A stretch of 64,000 nt of DNA from Acetivibrio saccincola (GTDB lineage Bacteria > Bacillota > Clostridia > Acetivibrionales > Acetivibrionaceae): contig NZ_CP025197.1 in assembly GCF_002844395.1 (NCBI RefSeq), forward strand, positions 2,480,001 through 2,544,000, read 5' to 3'. Both the position numbers and the translations under genes were made by a program. The notes beneath the pieces were generated by a model, which was not told the DNA's origin, made no database searches, and was given only the letters and a program-made list of their open reading frames with translations. This document shows positions 35,798 through 45,158 of this stretch, in pieces. The first letter of the stretch is position 1, and every line of letters begins with the position of its first letter.

Positions 35798-37072
35798 TTA
35801 TGTTTTAAACATTCTTCTCATGGTTCCAACAAAACTTAAGGAACCAAAGGCGCAGACAACATCGTCTGCTGATGCATCATTGATACCCGTCCTAACTGCC
35901 CTTTCTATTGTATCACTAATTACTACATTATTACAATAGCGCTTTGCTATTTTTGCTAATTCTTCCGCATCAAGCCCTCTTTTACTCTCTAAGTTTATAA
36001 TTATAAATTTAGAAGCTATATAAGAACATTCTTTTATCATTGAAACATAATCTTTATCTTTAAAAATCCCTGTAATAAATATAATTTTTTTATGAGGAAA
36101 ATATGTTTCTAAATTTTCCTTCAAAACCTTAGCCCCACTTAGATTATGGGCTCCGTCTATAATAAATAAAGGGTTTTTTTTCAAAACTTCCAGTCTTCCA
36201 GGCCATTTAGCCAGAAAAAGCCCTCTTTTTATAGCATTTTCACTTATACTGTAGCCTTTTTTTATAAGTGCATCTATGGTATCTATGACCAATGCAGCAT
36301 TATTTATCTGATGTTTGCCTAATAAATTTATTTTAATGGACTTTCTCTTTCCAAAGTCAAATTCCTGACCCTCTATAGAAGATTTTTTAACATTTATTTT
36401 ACTAAAATCAGTTTTTATTAAAAAGGCATTATTTTTTTTGCAAACTTCTTCAATAACTTTTTCCACTTCTTCTTTTTGGGGATATAATACCACTAAAGAG
36501 TCTTTTTTTATAATACCTGCTTTTTCGTAAGCAATTTCAGTCAAAGTGTTTCCTAATTGTCCAGTATGGTCATAGTCAATATTAGATATTACCGATACTA
36601 AAGGACTTTCTATGACGTTGGTGGAATCAAGGCGGCCTCCAAGGCCAACTTCTAAAAGAACAATATCACAATTTATATTATAAAAATACCAAAATCCAGT
36701 GGCAGTAAGTATTTCAAACTCTGTAAGAAAATAACCATCTTTACCCATTAACCGGGCTTTTTCTTTTACATACTGAAGGCTTTTTACAAAATCCTCCTTT
36801 GAAATTTTTTTGCCATTTACCAAAATAGAGTCCTCTATACTTTCAATGTAGGGAGAAATAAATCCCCCCACATTGTATCCTGCTTCATTTAATATGCTGC
36901 TTATCATGGCTATAACGGAACCTTTCCCATTTGTACCTGCAACATGTATGCATTTTAGTTTTTCTTGAGGATTCCCCATTAAATCCAGTAAAGTTTTTAT
37001 CCTATCAAGTCCAAGATTAATGCCCAGCAGCGCCCTTTCATTCACATAATTAACAGCTTCCTGGTAATCCAT
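35798..37072 (-). CDS. folC: Folylpolyglutamate synthase / dihydrofolate synthase
   Basis: 424 residues of the Mur-ligase type that adds glutamate to folates. The P-loop is HVAGTNGKGSV (about 43-53); EVGLGGRLDSTNV, NIDYDHTGQLG and IDGAHN are family motifs. GAGGTGG precedes ATG. It lies 30 bp downstream of secA and upstream of the TPR gene, probably cotranscribed. Confidence 0.96.
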   Translation of the reverse strand: MDYQEAVNYVNERALLGINLGLDRIKTLLDLMGNPQEKLKCIHVAGTNGKGSVIAMISSILNEAGYNVGGFISPYIESIEDSILVNGKKISKEDFVKSLQYVKEKARLMGKDGYFLTEFEILTATGFWYFYNINCDIVLLEVGLGGRLDSTNVIESPLVSVISNIDYDHTGQLGNTLTEIAYEKAGIIKKDSLVVLYPQKEEVEKVIEEVCKKNNAFLIKTDFSKINVKKSSIEGQEFDFGKRKSIKINLLGKHQINNAALVIDTIDALIKKGYSISENAIKRGLFLAKWPGRLEVLKKNPLFIIDGAHNLSGAKVLKENLETYFPHKKIIFITGIFKDKDYVSMIKECSYIASKFIIINLESKRGLDAEELAKIAKRYCNNVVISDTIERAVRTGINDASADDVVCAFGSLSFVGTMRRMFKT

Positions 37073-37102
37073 ATAAAACCCACCTCATGTAAAGCCCTCT
37101 TA

Positions 37103-39835
37103 CTAGTTCATTCCGCAGCACTTTTTGTACTTTTTGCCGCTTCCACAAGGACAGTTTTCATTCCTTCCTACTTTTTTACTGCTTCTTACAACCGGCTGCC
37201 TTCCCTGATCTCCATGGGATGCAGATATTGGCTGGGCAACCCTTTGACGTTCCGGCACACGGTTTTTATCAACCCGGGTATTTAAAATAACTTTCACGGC
37301 ATCTTCCTGGATGTTTCTTACCATCTCTTCAAACATTTCATATCCTTCAAATTTGTACTCAATTACAGGGTCCTTTTGACCAAATGCCCTAAGCCTGATA
37401 CCCTGCTGCAACTGGTCCATTGCATCTATGTGATCCATCCATTTTTGGTCAACAACCTTTAATAGAATTACCCTTTCCAGTTCCCTCATAAGCTCAGAAC
37501 CAATTTCTTTTTCTTTTTCCTCATATTTTTCAACCATTATTTTAATTATTTTTTCTTTAAGGCTTTCCTGGGTCATATTCTCCAGTTCTTCTTTGCTAAA
37601 TTCAAGGGCACCTTCATAAAGGTAAGGTTTTTCTGCATACGTCCTTAATCCCTGCCAATCCCAGGAATCAGGGTATGGGCTTTCGCTGCAGTACAGTGTA
37701 ACCATTCTATCGGCAATTTCTTTCATCATTTTAATAAAATTGTCTTTAATATTTTTGCCGTCTAAAACTTCTCTTCTCTGGGCATAAATAACTTCCCTTT
37801 GCTTGTTCATAACATCGTCATATTGAAGTACATTTTTTCTAATTGAGAAGTTCTTCCCTTCCACTCTCTTTTGAGCATTTTCAATGGCATTAGTAAGCAT
37901 TTTGTTTTCAATGGCCTGATCCTCTTCAAGCCCAAGGGTATCAACAACCTTAGTTAACCTGTCTGAGCCAAAAAGCCTCATTAAGTCATCTTCTAAGGAA
38001 ATATAAAATCTTGACATCCCAGGGTCACCCTGACGTCCTGCACGTCCCCTCAGCTGGTTATCTATACGTCTTGACTCATGCCTTTCTGTACCAATTATAT
38101 AAAGCCCGCCGGCTTCTATCACCTTTTCACGTTCAGCACTTGTTACTTTTTTGAAATCATCGTATAATTTTCTAAAAACTTTCCTTGCTTCAAGTATTTC
38201 TTCATCATTAGTGTCGTTAAATCCGGTGGCCTCATTAATTAAATTGTCGCCATAGCCCATTTTTTTCATTTCCTGCTTTGCCATATATTCCGGATTACCA
38301 CCAAGAACAATGTCAGTACCACGCCCCGCCATGTTGGTGGCAATTGTAACTGCTCCTAATTTACCTGCCTGTGCAATTATGGCAGCCTCTTTTTCATGGT
38401 ATTTTGCATTCAAAACTTGATGGGGTATTCCTCTTCTTTTAAGCATGAGGCTTAAAATTTCTGACTTTTCAATGGATATTGTACCAATTAGTACAGGCTG
38501 ACCTCTTTTATGGCATTCAACTACATCATCTATAACTGCATTAAACTTACCTCTCTCAGTTTTATAAACACAGTCAGGCATATCTACCCTGGCAACCGGA
38601 AGGTTTGTCGGAATAACTATTACATCTAGGTTATAAATGCTTCTAAATTCCTGCTCTTCTGTCTGTGCTGTTCCCGTCATACCTGCCAGCTTTTTATACA
38701 TTCTAAAATAGTTCTGGAATGTAATGGTAGCAAGTGTTTTGCTCTCTCTTTCCACCTTCACCCCTTCTTTTGCCTCAATTGCCTGGTGAAGTCCATTGCT
38801 GTAGCGCCTTCCATACATCAAACGCCCGGTAAATTCATCAACAATAATTACCTGACCATCCTTTACAACATAGTCCCTGTCCCTGTGCATAAGCCCGTGT
38901 GCCCTTAAGGCTTGGTTTACGTGATGGGATATAGCCATGTTGTCAGGGTCAGATAAATTTTCCACTCCAAAAAACTCTTCTGCTTTTTTTATTCCATCAT
39001 TTGTAAGTGTAGCTGTGTTAGCCTTTTCATCCACAATATAATCTGCTTCAATATCATCCATATGCTGTTTATCATCTGTTTCTTTAAATACCTTTGCTTT
39101 AAGCCTTCTTACAAAGGTATCCGCCATAGTGTAGAGTTCTGTAGATTTATCCCCTGCACCTGATATAATAAGGGGGGTTCTTGCCTCATCCACTAAAATA
39201 CTGTCAACCTCGTCAACTATTGCATAGTTTAGCTCCCTTTGAACCATATCTTCTTTGTGAATCACCATATTATCCCTTAGGTAGTCAAATCCAAACTCAT
39301 TATTTGTCCCATAAGTTATATCACATGCATAAGCCTTTCTTCTTGTTGCATTGTCAAGACCGTGAATAATAAGTCCCACACTAAGTCCTAAAAAATTGTA
39401 TACCTTTCCCATCCACTCACTGTCACGCTTTGCAAGATAATCGTTTACAGTAACCACATGAACGCCTTTTCCTTCAAGAGCATTGAGATAAACCGGAAGG
39501 GTTGCAACCAATGTTTTACCCTCTCCTGTTTTCATCTCTGCAATTCTTCCCTGGTGAAGAACAATGCCGCCTATCAATTGAACTTTAAAATGCCTCATTC
39601 CCAATACCCTTTTTGAAGCTTCCCTTACCACCGCAAAAGCTTCCGGCAAAATATCATCTAATGTTTCGCCTTCTTTAAGTCTCTTTTTAAAATGAGGAGT
39701 CATTGCTTTTAGCTCATCATCACTCATAGCCTGCATTTTTTCCTCTAAACTTTCTATTTTTTCAACAATAGGCATTATTCTTTTTAGCTCTCTATCACTA
39801 TAACTTCCTATAATTTTTTCAATTATCTTTAACAT
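37103..39835 (-). CDS. secA: Preprotein translocase ATPase SecA
   Basis: 910 residues. This is the motor of the Sec pathway and works at SecYEG on the inner membrane face. Motifs: Walker [12 protein letters not shown] (about 104-112), Walker [26 protein letters not shown]-type [30 protein letters not shown], and the C-terminal zinc-binding [13 protein letters not shown] that contacts SecB or lipids. GGAGG precedes ATG. It is upstream of folC and not next to prfB as in Bacillus. Confidence 0.98.
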   Translation of the reverse strand: MLKIIEKIIGSYSDRELKRIMPIVEKIESLEEKMQAMSDDELKAMTPHFKKRLKEGETLDDILPEAFAVVREASKRVLGMRHFKVQLIGGIVLHQGRIAEMKTGEGKTLVATLPVYLNALEGKGVHVVTVNDYLAKRDSEWMGKVYNFLGLSVGLIIHGLDNATRRKAYACDITYGTNNEFGFDYLRDNMVIHKEDMVQRELNYAIVDEVDSILVDEARTPLIISGAGDKSTELYTMADTFVRRLKAKVFKETDDKQHMDDIEADYIVDEKANTATLTNDGIKKAEEFFGVENLSDPDNMAISHHVNQALRAHGLMHRDRDYVVKDGQVIIVDEFTGRLMYGRRYSNGLHQAIEAKEGVKVERESKTLATITFQNYFRMYKKLAGMTGTAQTEEQEFRSIYNLDVIVIPTNLPVARVDMPDCVYKTERGKFNAVIDDVVECHKRGQPVLIGTISIEKSEILSLMLKRRGIPHQVLNAKYHEKEAAIIAQAGKLGAVTIATNMAGRGTDIVLGGNPEYMAKQEMKKMGYGDNLINEATGFNDTNDEEILEARKVFRKLYDDFKKVTSAEREKVIEAGGLYIIGTERHESRRIDNQLRGRAGRQGDPGMSRFYISLEDDLMRLFGSDRLTKVVDTLGLEEDQAIENKMLTNAIENAQKRVEGKNFSIRKNVLQYDDVMNKQREVIYAQRREVLDGKNIKDNFIKMMKEIADRMVTLYCSESPYPDSWDWQGLRTYAEKPYLYEGALEFSKEELENMTQESLKEKIIKIMVEKYEEKEKEIGSELMRELERVILLKVVDQKWMDHIDAMDQLQQGIRLRAFGQKDPVIEYKFEGYEMFEEMVRNIQEDAVKVILNTRVDKNRVPERQRVAQPISASHGDQGRQPVVRSSKKVGRNENCPCGSGKKYKKCCGMN

Positions 39836-39850
39836 ACCAAAACCTCCAAA

Positions 39851-40438
39851 TTAAATTTTTACCTCTTCATGTTTTTTATATGAACCGCTAACCATTCCAA
39901 ATACAAATATAAAAAGACCCGCCGCTACAATATAATCACCGATGCTAAGCACATACGCCCCTTTACCTAAAAACCCGGGTAAATAAAATATATCTGCCAA
40001 AAAATTCAGCTTTGTTGCTTCACTCATAACAACATGTTTATTATCTGCACCGCTTTTTATTAATTCTATAAATTCCGGCATATCCACCTTTACCAATTTT
40101 TCCAAAGATACCGGCATTCTTCCCCCATTTACCATCATAACCAATGCATTCAGCGAAGCGCCCAATGCTATTATCCATAAGCCCAAATGCTTTCTGTTAT
40201 ACCACAAGGCAACAAACAGCAGTACAAAAACTACCCCCTGGGTCAGCCAGCTGTATTTTACAAGAAAAGAAACCCCTTTCATTGAAAAAATCCTTGTAAT
40301 GGTCTGTATTCCAAAGGCAAGAAATGCCAGCCACACTTTTTCCAGCCTAATATATGATATATCTAACTTTTTTCTTTTAAAAGTCCCAAAAAGCACCCCA
40401 AGGATAATTGCCAAAAGTATGACTAGCAAATACAGCAT
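39851..40438 (-). CDS. DUF5317 membrane protein
   Basis: 195 residues with about five hydrophobic segments (near 1-18, 32-50, 63-80, 88-104 and 160-185) and the conserved NALVMMVNGGRMPVS loop typical of DUF5317 proteins of Clostridia. Function unknown. GAGGTGG precedes ATG; 15 bp separate it from secA, so it heads the secA-folC transcript. Confidence 0.8.
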   Translation of the reverse strand: MLYLLVILLAIILGVLFGTFKRKKLDISYIRLEKVWLAFLAFGIQTITRIFSMKGVSFLVKYSWLTQGVVFVLLFVALWYNRKHLGLWIIALGASLNALVMMVNGGRMPVSLEKLVKVDMPEFIELIKSGADNKHVVMSEATKLNFLADIFYLPGFLGKGAYVLSIGDYIVAAGLFIFVFGMVSGSYKKHEEVKI

Positions 40439-40550
40439 ATTTCCACCTCACTTCTTTGTAAAAAGGGCATAGCATTTTCGTAGGTTGTGCCGCAAAATCA
40501 AATAAATGGTACGGCATTTTAGAAAAATATCAATGTTTTTACATTATTGT

Positions 40551-40937
40551 TTACATTGCTGGAGGGGATAAATCAGATGAATTCAGCACTATTTTTTTGC
40601 CTTTTTTAAAGGATAAAGGCCAATAGGAAATTTCAGAATTGAAATTTGTATATATATTTTGGTACAATGTATAATTAAAGTATAACCAAAATACATTAAA
40701 ATTAAATTTATTATAATTATTTTTTACCTTTGTAATATGTGAACTGTCATAAACTGTACTAAATGACGATTCATCATTTTTTTCCTTACCTAAACATGTA
40801 TCTTTTTTTTCAGACACTGCAACAAGCCCTGTATTTGAGTATAAATAAGGACCAAATAAATATTCTGTTAAATTTACCGTTCCATCTGAAGTCAATGCTG
40901 ATAAAATCAACAAACTGACAAATATTCTGCTTAACAT
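40551..40937 (-). CDS. Hypothetical protein with N-terminal hydrophobic segment
   Basis: 128 residues, no recognised family. The N terminus (MLSRIFVSLLILSALTSDG) looks like a signal peptide; the remainder is rich in Asn, Ser and aromatic residues. AGGGAA lies 7 nt before ATG. It stands alone between DUF5317 and yerC. Low-complexity composition leaves open that it is not a real gene. Confidence 0.45.
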   Translation of the reverse strand: MLSRIFVSLLILSALTSDGTVNLTEYLFGPYLYSNTGLVAVSEKKDTCLGKEKNDESSFSTVYDSSHITKVKNNYNKFNFNVFWLYFNYTLYQNIYTNFNSEISYWPLSFKKGKKIVLNSSDLSPPAM

Positions 40938-41083
40938 TAATATCTTCCCTACTTTAACTAAGACTTTCCCCTAAAGTTTTAAAAAATATTACAAAAATTA
41001 TCGTTATATTGAAATATTATTACTGTAATGATATCTTATTTTCAAAATTTAATCAATATACAAAATACTAAAATAAAAGGACT

Positions 41084-41374
41084 TTATTCTTTATCCAATC
41101 TGTCTAAAATGAGTTTATATCCATCGGCACCATAAATCAAGGCCTTGTTCACCCTGCTTATTGTCGCTGTACTTGCTCCGGTTTTTTCACTTATATCGCT
41201 ATATGTCTTCCCTTCCCTTAGCATTTTTGCGACTTCAAGCCTCTGTGCCATTGCCTTTATCTCGGATATAGTGCAAATATCTTCAAAAAAGCTATAACAT
41301 TCATCTATGTTTTTAAGGAGTAATATTGCTTCAAACAGCCTGTCAGTCATTTCATCTTTTATTTTCTTATTCAT
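41084..41374 (-). CDS. YerC/TrpR-related DNA-binding protein
   Basis: 96 residues of the YerC/YecD family (TrpR superfamily): CTISEIKAMAQRLEVAKMLREGKTYSDISEKTGASTATISRVNKAL contains the helix-turn-helix, and the C-terminal YGADGYKLIL is typical. Regulatory targets in clostridia are not established. The promoter is at 41438-41466, and an insertion sequence now sits 9 bp beyond its -35 box. Confidence 0.93.
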   Translation of the reverse strand: MNKKIKDEMTDRLFEAILLLKNIDECYSFFEDICTISEIKAMAQRLEVAKMLREGKTYSDISEKTGASTATISRVNKALIYGADGYKLILDRLDKE

Positions 41375-41437
41375 TGCCCGGCTTACGCTCCTACTTCCTC
41401 ATAAGTTTACACAATGTTTTCTCTTCCTTCTGAAATT

Positions 41438-41466
41438 ACAATAACAGCTTTTTTATAAAAGGTCAA
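41438..41466 (-). promoter_or_regulatory. yerC promoter
   Basis: On the minus strand TTGACC (41466-41461), 17-bp spacer, TATTGT (41443-41438), about 65 bp upstream of the yerC start. Confidence 0.6.
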
Positions 41467-41474
41467 GAGTTTAG

Positions 41475-41483
41475 CCGCCCCCC
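41475..41483. repeat. Target-site duplication, left
   Basis: CCGCCCCCC, identical to 43552-43560, flanks the left end of the insertion sequence. Confidence 0.9.
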
Positions 41484-41766
41484 GATAGCGTCAATTTATT
41501 GTAGGAAAAAGAAAAGTAGATGGCATCCCATTTTTTATTTGTGCAACTATTTCAAATAACGGTCTCTTAGTAACGAAAGTGTTTTACATCATTTTGAGCC
41601 TTATTTTCTTTTATAATTCCTCTAACTTATTGTCTATTATACCATATAACTCTTTCTTTCTATAAAGAATTCATTTTACTCAATACTTGTGACAAATTAG
41701 TACGTTTTGTTATCTATGTTCCTTCACATTTTAACGCTACTTTTAAAAGAAAAAAGTATTTCTATT

Positions 41767-41850
41767 GTACCATTTTCCATTTTGTCAAGGCTAAAACAAG
41801 CGGGCAAAGCCCGGCCTTGACAAGTAGTAGGGCTCCGCGGGTCATGGTAC
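41767..41850. repeat. Nested hairpin in the noncoding end of the IS
   Basis: Three stems nest: GTACCAT (41767-41773)/ATGGTAC (41844-41850); TTGTCAAGGC (41782-41791)/GCCTTGACAA (41814-41823); CGGGC (41801-41805)/GCCCG (41809-41813). It lies 3' of the transposase stop on the minus strand. The adjoining 41857-41920 is almost pure pyrimidine on the plus strand. Confidence 0.8.
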
Positions 41851-41990
41851 TAAAGTTTTGCTTTTTTCTTTTCTTTTTCTTTTTTTATGTTTTTTCTTTT
41901 TCTTTGTCTTTTTTTAGATATGTATAATTCCTATTGGATAGGCTTACTTGTAAACTTTCCCGTAATTTTTGCTTTATTATTACCTCATCC

Positions 41991-43442
41991 CTATCCGCAT
42001 ATACCTATAATACGCCTTAATTCTTTATATAAACCAGTTTTACACCCCTTATGAATAACAGTTAAATTACTATTCCATACACTCTCATACCTGTTTGATG
42101 ACTTCTTTAATTCCTTAATTAATTTTTCCTGAATTTCTTGCCTACTAGATGCTAACTTTTTTTGTTTTTGTGCCATAACTATGTCATATACCTTACCGCC
42201 ATTCTTCTTGTATATTATTAGCTTTGACATCTTTTCTACTCCTTTTCTCGACCAGCCTTTAGGTCTTGAACTTAAACGGGATGAAAATACATGACTCACA
42301 TGACCTTCAGCACTACAACCCACTATTCCTCTGTTTGACCTTATTTCTATACCATCCCAATTATTTAAAATATATCGCTTTGCATTTTTTATAGCCTTTA
42401 TTTTATTTTCATTATCGCCTGTCTTTTCAATTATCTTTTTAAAAACCTTTGTTAGCATTTTTTTATCAGATAAATTCAAAGCCTCCTGTAAATCTTGGCT
42501 TATTGCTTCATCATTTAAATGTGTGGTCGCAACTCTTACGTATTTTTGAAGATGGTATCTATCAAGTACAAATTTACTCTTTGAAAGACAGTTAACTCCT
42601 TGCCTTATCCATGACGCCCCATCTCCTGATATATACACCGTCTCTAAAAAATCAACGTCATATTGTTTATATATGTATTCCGATACTTCAAGCCACAAAT
42701 CTTCTGAATTCTTATACACTCCCCCAAAATATCGAACATTCTTTAATACTTTTCTCTTCTTATTACTTTTTTCAAAGTCAATTCCCTCATGCACATATAC
42801 AAGTTTTGGCATAATTGTATTTCTCTTGCCCTTCTCATTCTGTCTCAATATACTTTTTTGTTGTAATGCTACATGGTCCTCATCGGCCTCAACATACAAT
42901 ATTTTTACTTCTCTCTTTTTATCTACTTTTATTTCAGGCTCAACTATTTCAATATTATGTATTTTATTCATCACTGCTTGTTTGCTGATTTCATCAATAT
43001 ATGTCGCCTTTTCTCCTGCCTTTCTGTAGCTGCTGTCAGCTGCTTCATCTATTGCATTAATTACAACATCGGCACTTACTCTGTCATGTGGTTCTACACC
43101 TACAATCCTGTCGACTAGGTGTTGTCTATTACCATTTTCCTTATGCTTAAAATATGTCCTGTTATAACTTAGTGTTCCAAATGTCGTTAAAATAGCTGTT
43201 TTATCTTTTCTTATAATTTCCCAATACTGTTTCCTTATTTCACAGTTACGGAAATATTCATCCATATCTTCAAGCACTTCTTTAAGTATATCGCGTCCAA
43301 GTTTAAATAAATCTTCTTTTAGACCAAGAACAAGATCAGCTAAGTCTTTTCCTTCTTCAATAAAATTTTTTATCTTTTTTTCAATTCTTTTTACCCCAAA
43401 TTCATTAAAATGTTGTATACTATTATACATAGAAGATGTCAT
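41991..43442 (-). CDS. ISLre2-family transposase (UPF0236)
   Basis: 483 residues. Features of the family: an N-terminal helical region, the TFGTLSYNRTYFKHK region, VEADEDHVALQ, VYISGDGASWIRQG, KFVLDRYHLQKYV, and the C-terminal RGIVGCSAEGHVSHVFSSRLSSRPKGWS. The Asp residues in ADED, GDGA and LDRYH are candidates for the DDE-type site. The frame is intact, and it starts 109 bp inside the right inverted repeat. Confidence 0.94.
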   Translation of the reverse strand: MTSSMYNSIQHFNEFGVKRIEKKIKNFIEEGKDLADLVLGLKEDLFKLGRDILKEVLEDMDEYFRNCEIRKQYWEIIRKDKTAILTTFGTLSYNRTYFKHKENGNRQHLVDRIVGVEPHDRVSADVVINAIDEAADSSYRKAGEKATYIDEISKQAVMNKIHNIEIVEPEIKVDKKREVKILYVEADEDHVALQQKSILRQNEKGKRNTIMPKLVYVHEGIDFEKSNKKRKVLKNVRYFGGVYKNSEDLWLEVSEYIYKQYDVDFLETVYISGDGASWIRQGVNCLSKSKFVLDRYHLQKYVRVATTHLNDEAISQDLQEALNLSDKKMLTKVFKKIIEKTGDNENKIKAIKNAKRYILNNWDGIEIRSNRGIVGCSAEGHVSHVFSSRLSSRPKGWSRKGVEKMSKLIIYKKNGGKVYDIVMAQKQKKLASSRQEIQEKLIKELKKSSNRYESVWNSNLTVIHKGCKTGLYKELRRIIGICG

Positions 43443-43551
43443 CCTTTCTATTTATTATTTTTGGTTAATTAATATCTTAACAGGATGTCATCTTCTTTTC
43501 AATTATATATGGTATTTTATGTCTCATTCCCTACAATAACTTTACGCTAAC

Positions 43552-43560
43552 CCGCCCCCC
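43552..43560. repeat. Target-site duplication, right
   Basis: CCGCCCCCC, identical to 41475-41483, directly after the right inverted repeat of the IS. Confidence 0.9.
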
Positions 43561-43580
43561 TTACATACTCTTGGGTATTT

Positions 43581-43609
43581 TTTACACAATACTTGGTAAA
43601 ATATATAAT
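43581..43609 (+). promoter_or_regulatory. Promoter of the Thr/Pro-rich secreted protein gene
   Basis: TTTACA (43581-43586), 17-bp spacer, TATAAT (43604-43609), 58 bp before the start codon and 21 bp after the right IS target duplication, so it survived the insertion. Confidence 0.65.
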
Positions 43610-43666
43610 ATATCCGGAAAACTATGCCGAAGATTTTACTACCATATCAGTTCACAGGAGGTAGCT

Positions 43667-44836
43667 ATGAAATTACTCAAAATTTTCTCAATACTAATTG
43701 CTGCTTTAGTTTCCATTGCCACACTTACAACCCTTTGGACGCATAACGGAAATAAAACAACACCTGTACCAGGGCTTTCTACTCCAACTCCCGGTTTAGC
43801 TTATACTTCTACTCCAACCGAAACTTTTAGCAATACTTCAACTTATAATCCCGGTCCAACTTCTAACTATACTCTAACTTCAACCTGTACTCCAACTTCT
43901 AATCTAACTTCAACTTCTACCGCTAATCTAACATCCAATCCCACTCCAACCTCTGACCTCCCATCTCTAATTGTAATGTTAGAAGACGAAAAAACATTAA
44001 GTATGTATTCAAAATTACCCGATGGTAAAATTCTTCTTACAAGTTTTACCGAAAAAGATTGGGGTACTTGGAATATAAACGGATGGTACGTAATAACCGA
44101 CAACAAAATCCCTTCAAACCGGTACTATTCTTTAGCTAATGGGACTTCTGACTGGGAATATGTTTTTAGGGTATCTAAAAACCCTTCCGGCAAATATTAT
44201 TTTTCCGGCGGAAACCACGAAAACGAAATATTAAATAGTTTAAAATTTTATGATGCTGATAAAGAAACTGAACTGTTTTTAAAAAAAGAAGAAAAACACC
44301 ATTTATCATGTTTGAAAATAGTGGAAGAAACATACCTTACCATTAATAATTCACCATCTGAGATATATGCCAAAGTTGTAAGAAGTTATTTGTTTTCACC
44401 TTCAAAAATAACTTTAGACACAACTTTTGATTTTATTTCGGATATTTACATGGGGACATCCTATATATGTATGCTGCCAACAAATAAGCTGTATGGAAAA
44501 CACATAAAATTTATGGATTCCCAAAACGTATACTCCACTCCCGAATTTGGAAGTACTCTTACAACTGATGAATTTGAAAATTTCATTGGAAAGGAAAAGT
44601 CAATGTCAGTTAAAATATGGGGGGACTCTAATCCATCATACAGTTTCCTGGTAGGAATTAAAGACGAAAAATCCGTTGACTACTTTAACAATGACTTAAA
44701 AGTGTTTTTTTGGGACTTAAATAAACAAGGCAATAAATTGTACTTTTCAAAATACAGCAATGACAATTTTACCCTTGTAAAAAAAGGTACAAGATGGGAA
44801 AACTCAGTATTTTGGGAGCTTATAGTAGAGAAGTAA
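43667..44836 (+). CDS. Secreted/anchored protein with Thr-Ser-Pro linker
   Basis: 389 residues from ATG 43667 (AGGAGG 5 nt upstream; the frame is open to 43571 but lacks a ribosome site there). Residues 5-25 are a hydrophobic signal or anchor; about 35-100 is a low-complexity Thr/Ser/Pro/Asn linker of the kind that joins domains in clostridial extracellular proteins. The remaining 285 residues form a globular domain (EKDWGTWNINGWYVITDNK, FWDLNKQGNKLYFSKYSND) that I do not recognise. It is monocistronic, with an IS directly upstream. Confidence 0.75.
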   Translation: MKLLKIFSILIAALVSIATLTTLWTHNGNKTTPVPGLSTPTPGLAYTSTPTETFSNTSTYNPGPTSNYTLTSTCTPTSNLTSTSTANLTSNPTPTSDLPSLIVMLEDEKTLSMYSKLPDGKILLTSFTEKDWGTWNINGWYVITDNKIPSNRYYSLANGTSDWEYVFRVSKNPSGKYYFSGGNHENEILNSLKFYDADKETELFLKKEEKHHLSCLKIVEETYLTINNSPSEIYAKVVRSYLFSPSKITLDTTFDFISDIYMGTSYICMLPTNKLYGKHIKFMDSQNVYSTPEFGSTLTTDEFENFIGKEKSMSVKIWGDSNPSYSFLVGIKDEKSVDYFNNDLKVFFWDLNKQGNKLYFSKYSNDNFTLVKKGTRWENSVFWELIVEK

Positions 44837-45158
44837 AGTTTTTTAGTAAGTGGTCTGTTGCTTTTATTATAAATTTTTGTCGAATTTTAAGAAGTTTTAA
44901 CGGAGTGTTACATAATATAATATTTTGTTGTATTATTAGTAATAGCAATTCTTAAAAAGTTACTCCCCTAAATCCCGTGGCATTCTCCCGTCTCTTCTTG
45001 GAATGCACGGGACATTTTTTTAACAATCTATTTCCATATTATCCCTTGTCATTGATTTTATTATTGATAATTTTGATAATAGTAAAAATATGCATTATAA
45101 TTATTTATAATTCAAATAATTTAAATAAGAAATATTTTAAAAGAAAAGGAAAGTTGCT
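44837..45158. other. 322-bp intergenic region before the nucleotidyltransferase gene
   Basis: Holds a 9-bp inverted repeat TTTTAAGAA (44885-44893)/TTCTTAAAA (44949-44957) and then the terminator at 44973-45021. AT-rich sequence follows up to the AAAGGAAAG site before 45159. No gene is seen. The paired segments could form a long structured 3' end of the upstream transcript. Confidence 0.5.
44973..45021 (+). terminator. Intrinsic terminator
   Basis: CCCGT-G-GCATTC pairs with GAATGC-ACGGG (one bulged G) around a 15-nt loop, followed by CATTTTTTT. It ends the transcript of the secreted-protein gene. Confidence 0.85.

Larger units (their letters stand above)
41484..43551 (-). mobile_element. ISLre2-family insertion sequence, complete (2068 bp)
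   Basis: Ends are imperfect inverted repeats of about 24 bp: left GATAGCGTCAATTTATTGTA.., right (complement) GTTAGCGTAAAGTTATTGTA.., with four mismatches in the first 24. Exact 9-bp direct repeats flank the element, the usual target duplication of this family. It carries one intact transposase gene (41991-43442) and a roughly 500-bp noncoding left end with a nested hairpin and a polypyrimidine tract. Intact ends, intact gene and identical duplications point to a recent and possibly still active insertion. Confidence 0.93.

Noticed and set aside
43867-44106. Val/Glu-rich open frame on the minus strand
   Set aside because: Shadow of the Thr/Ser/Pro linker of the secreted protein.
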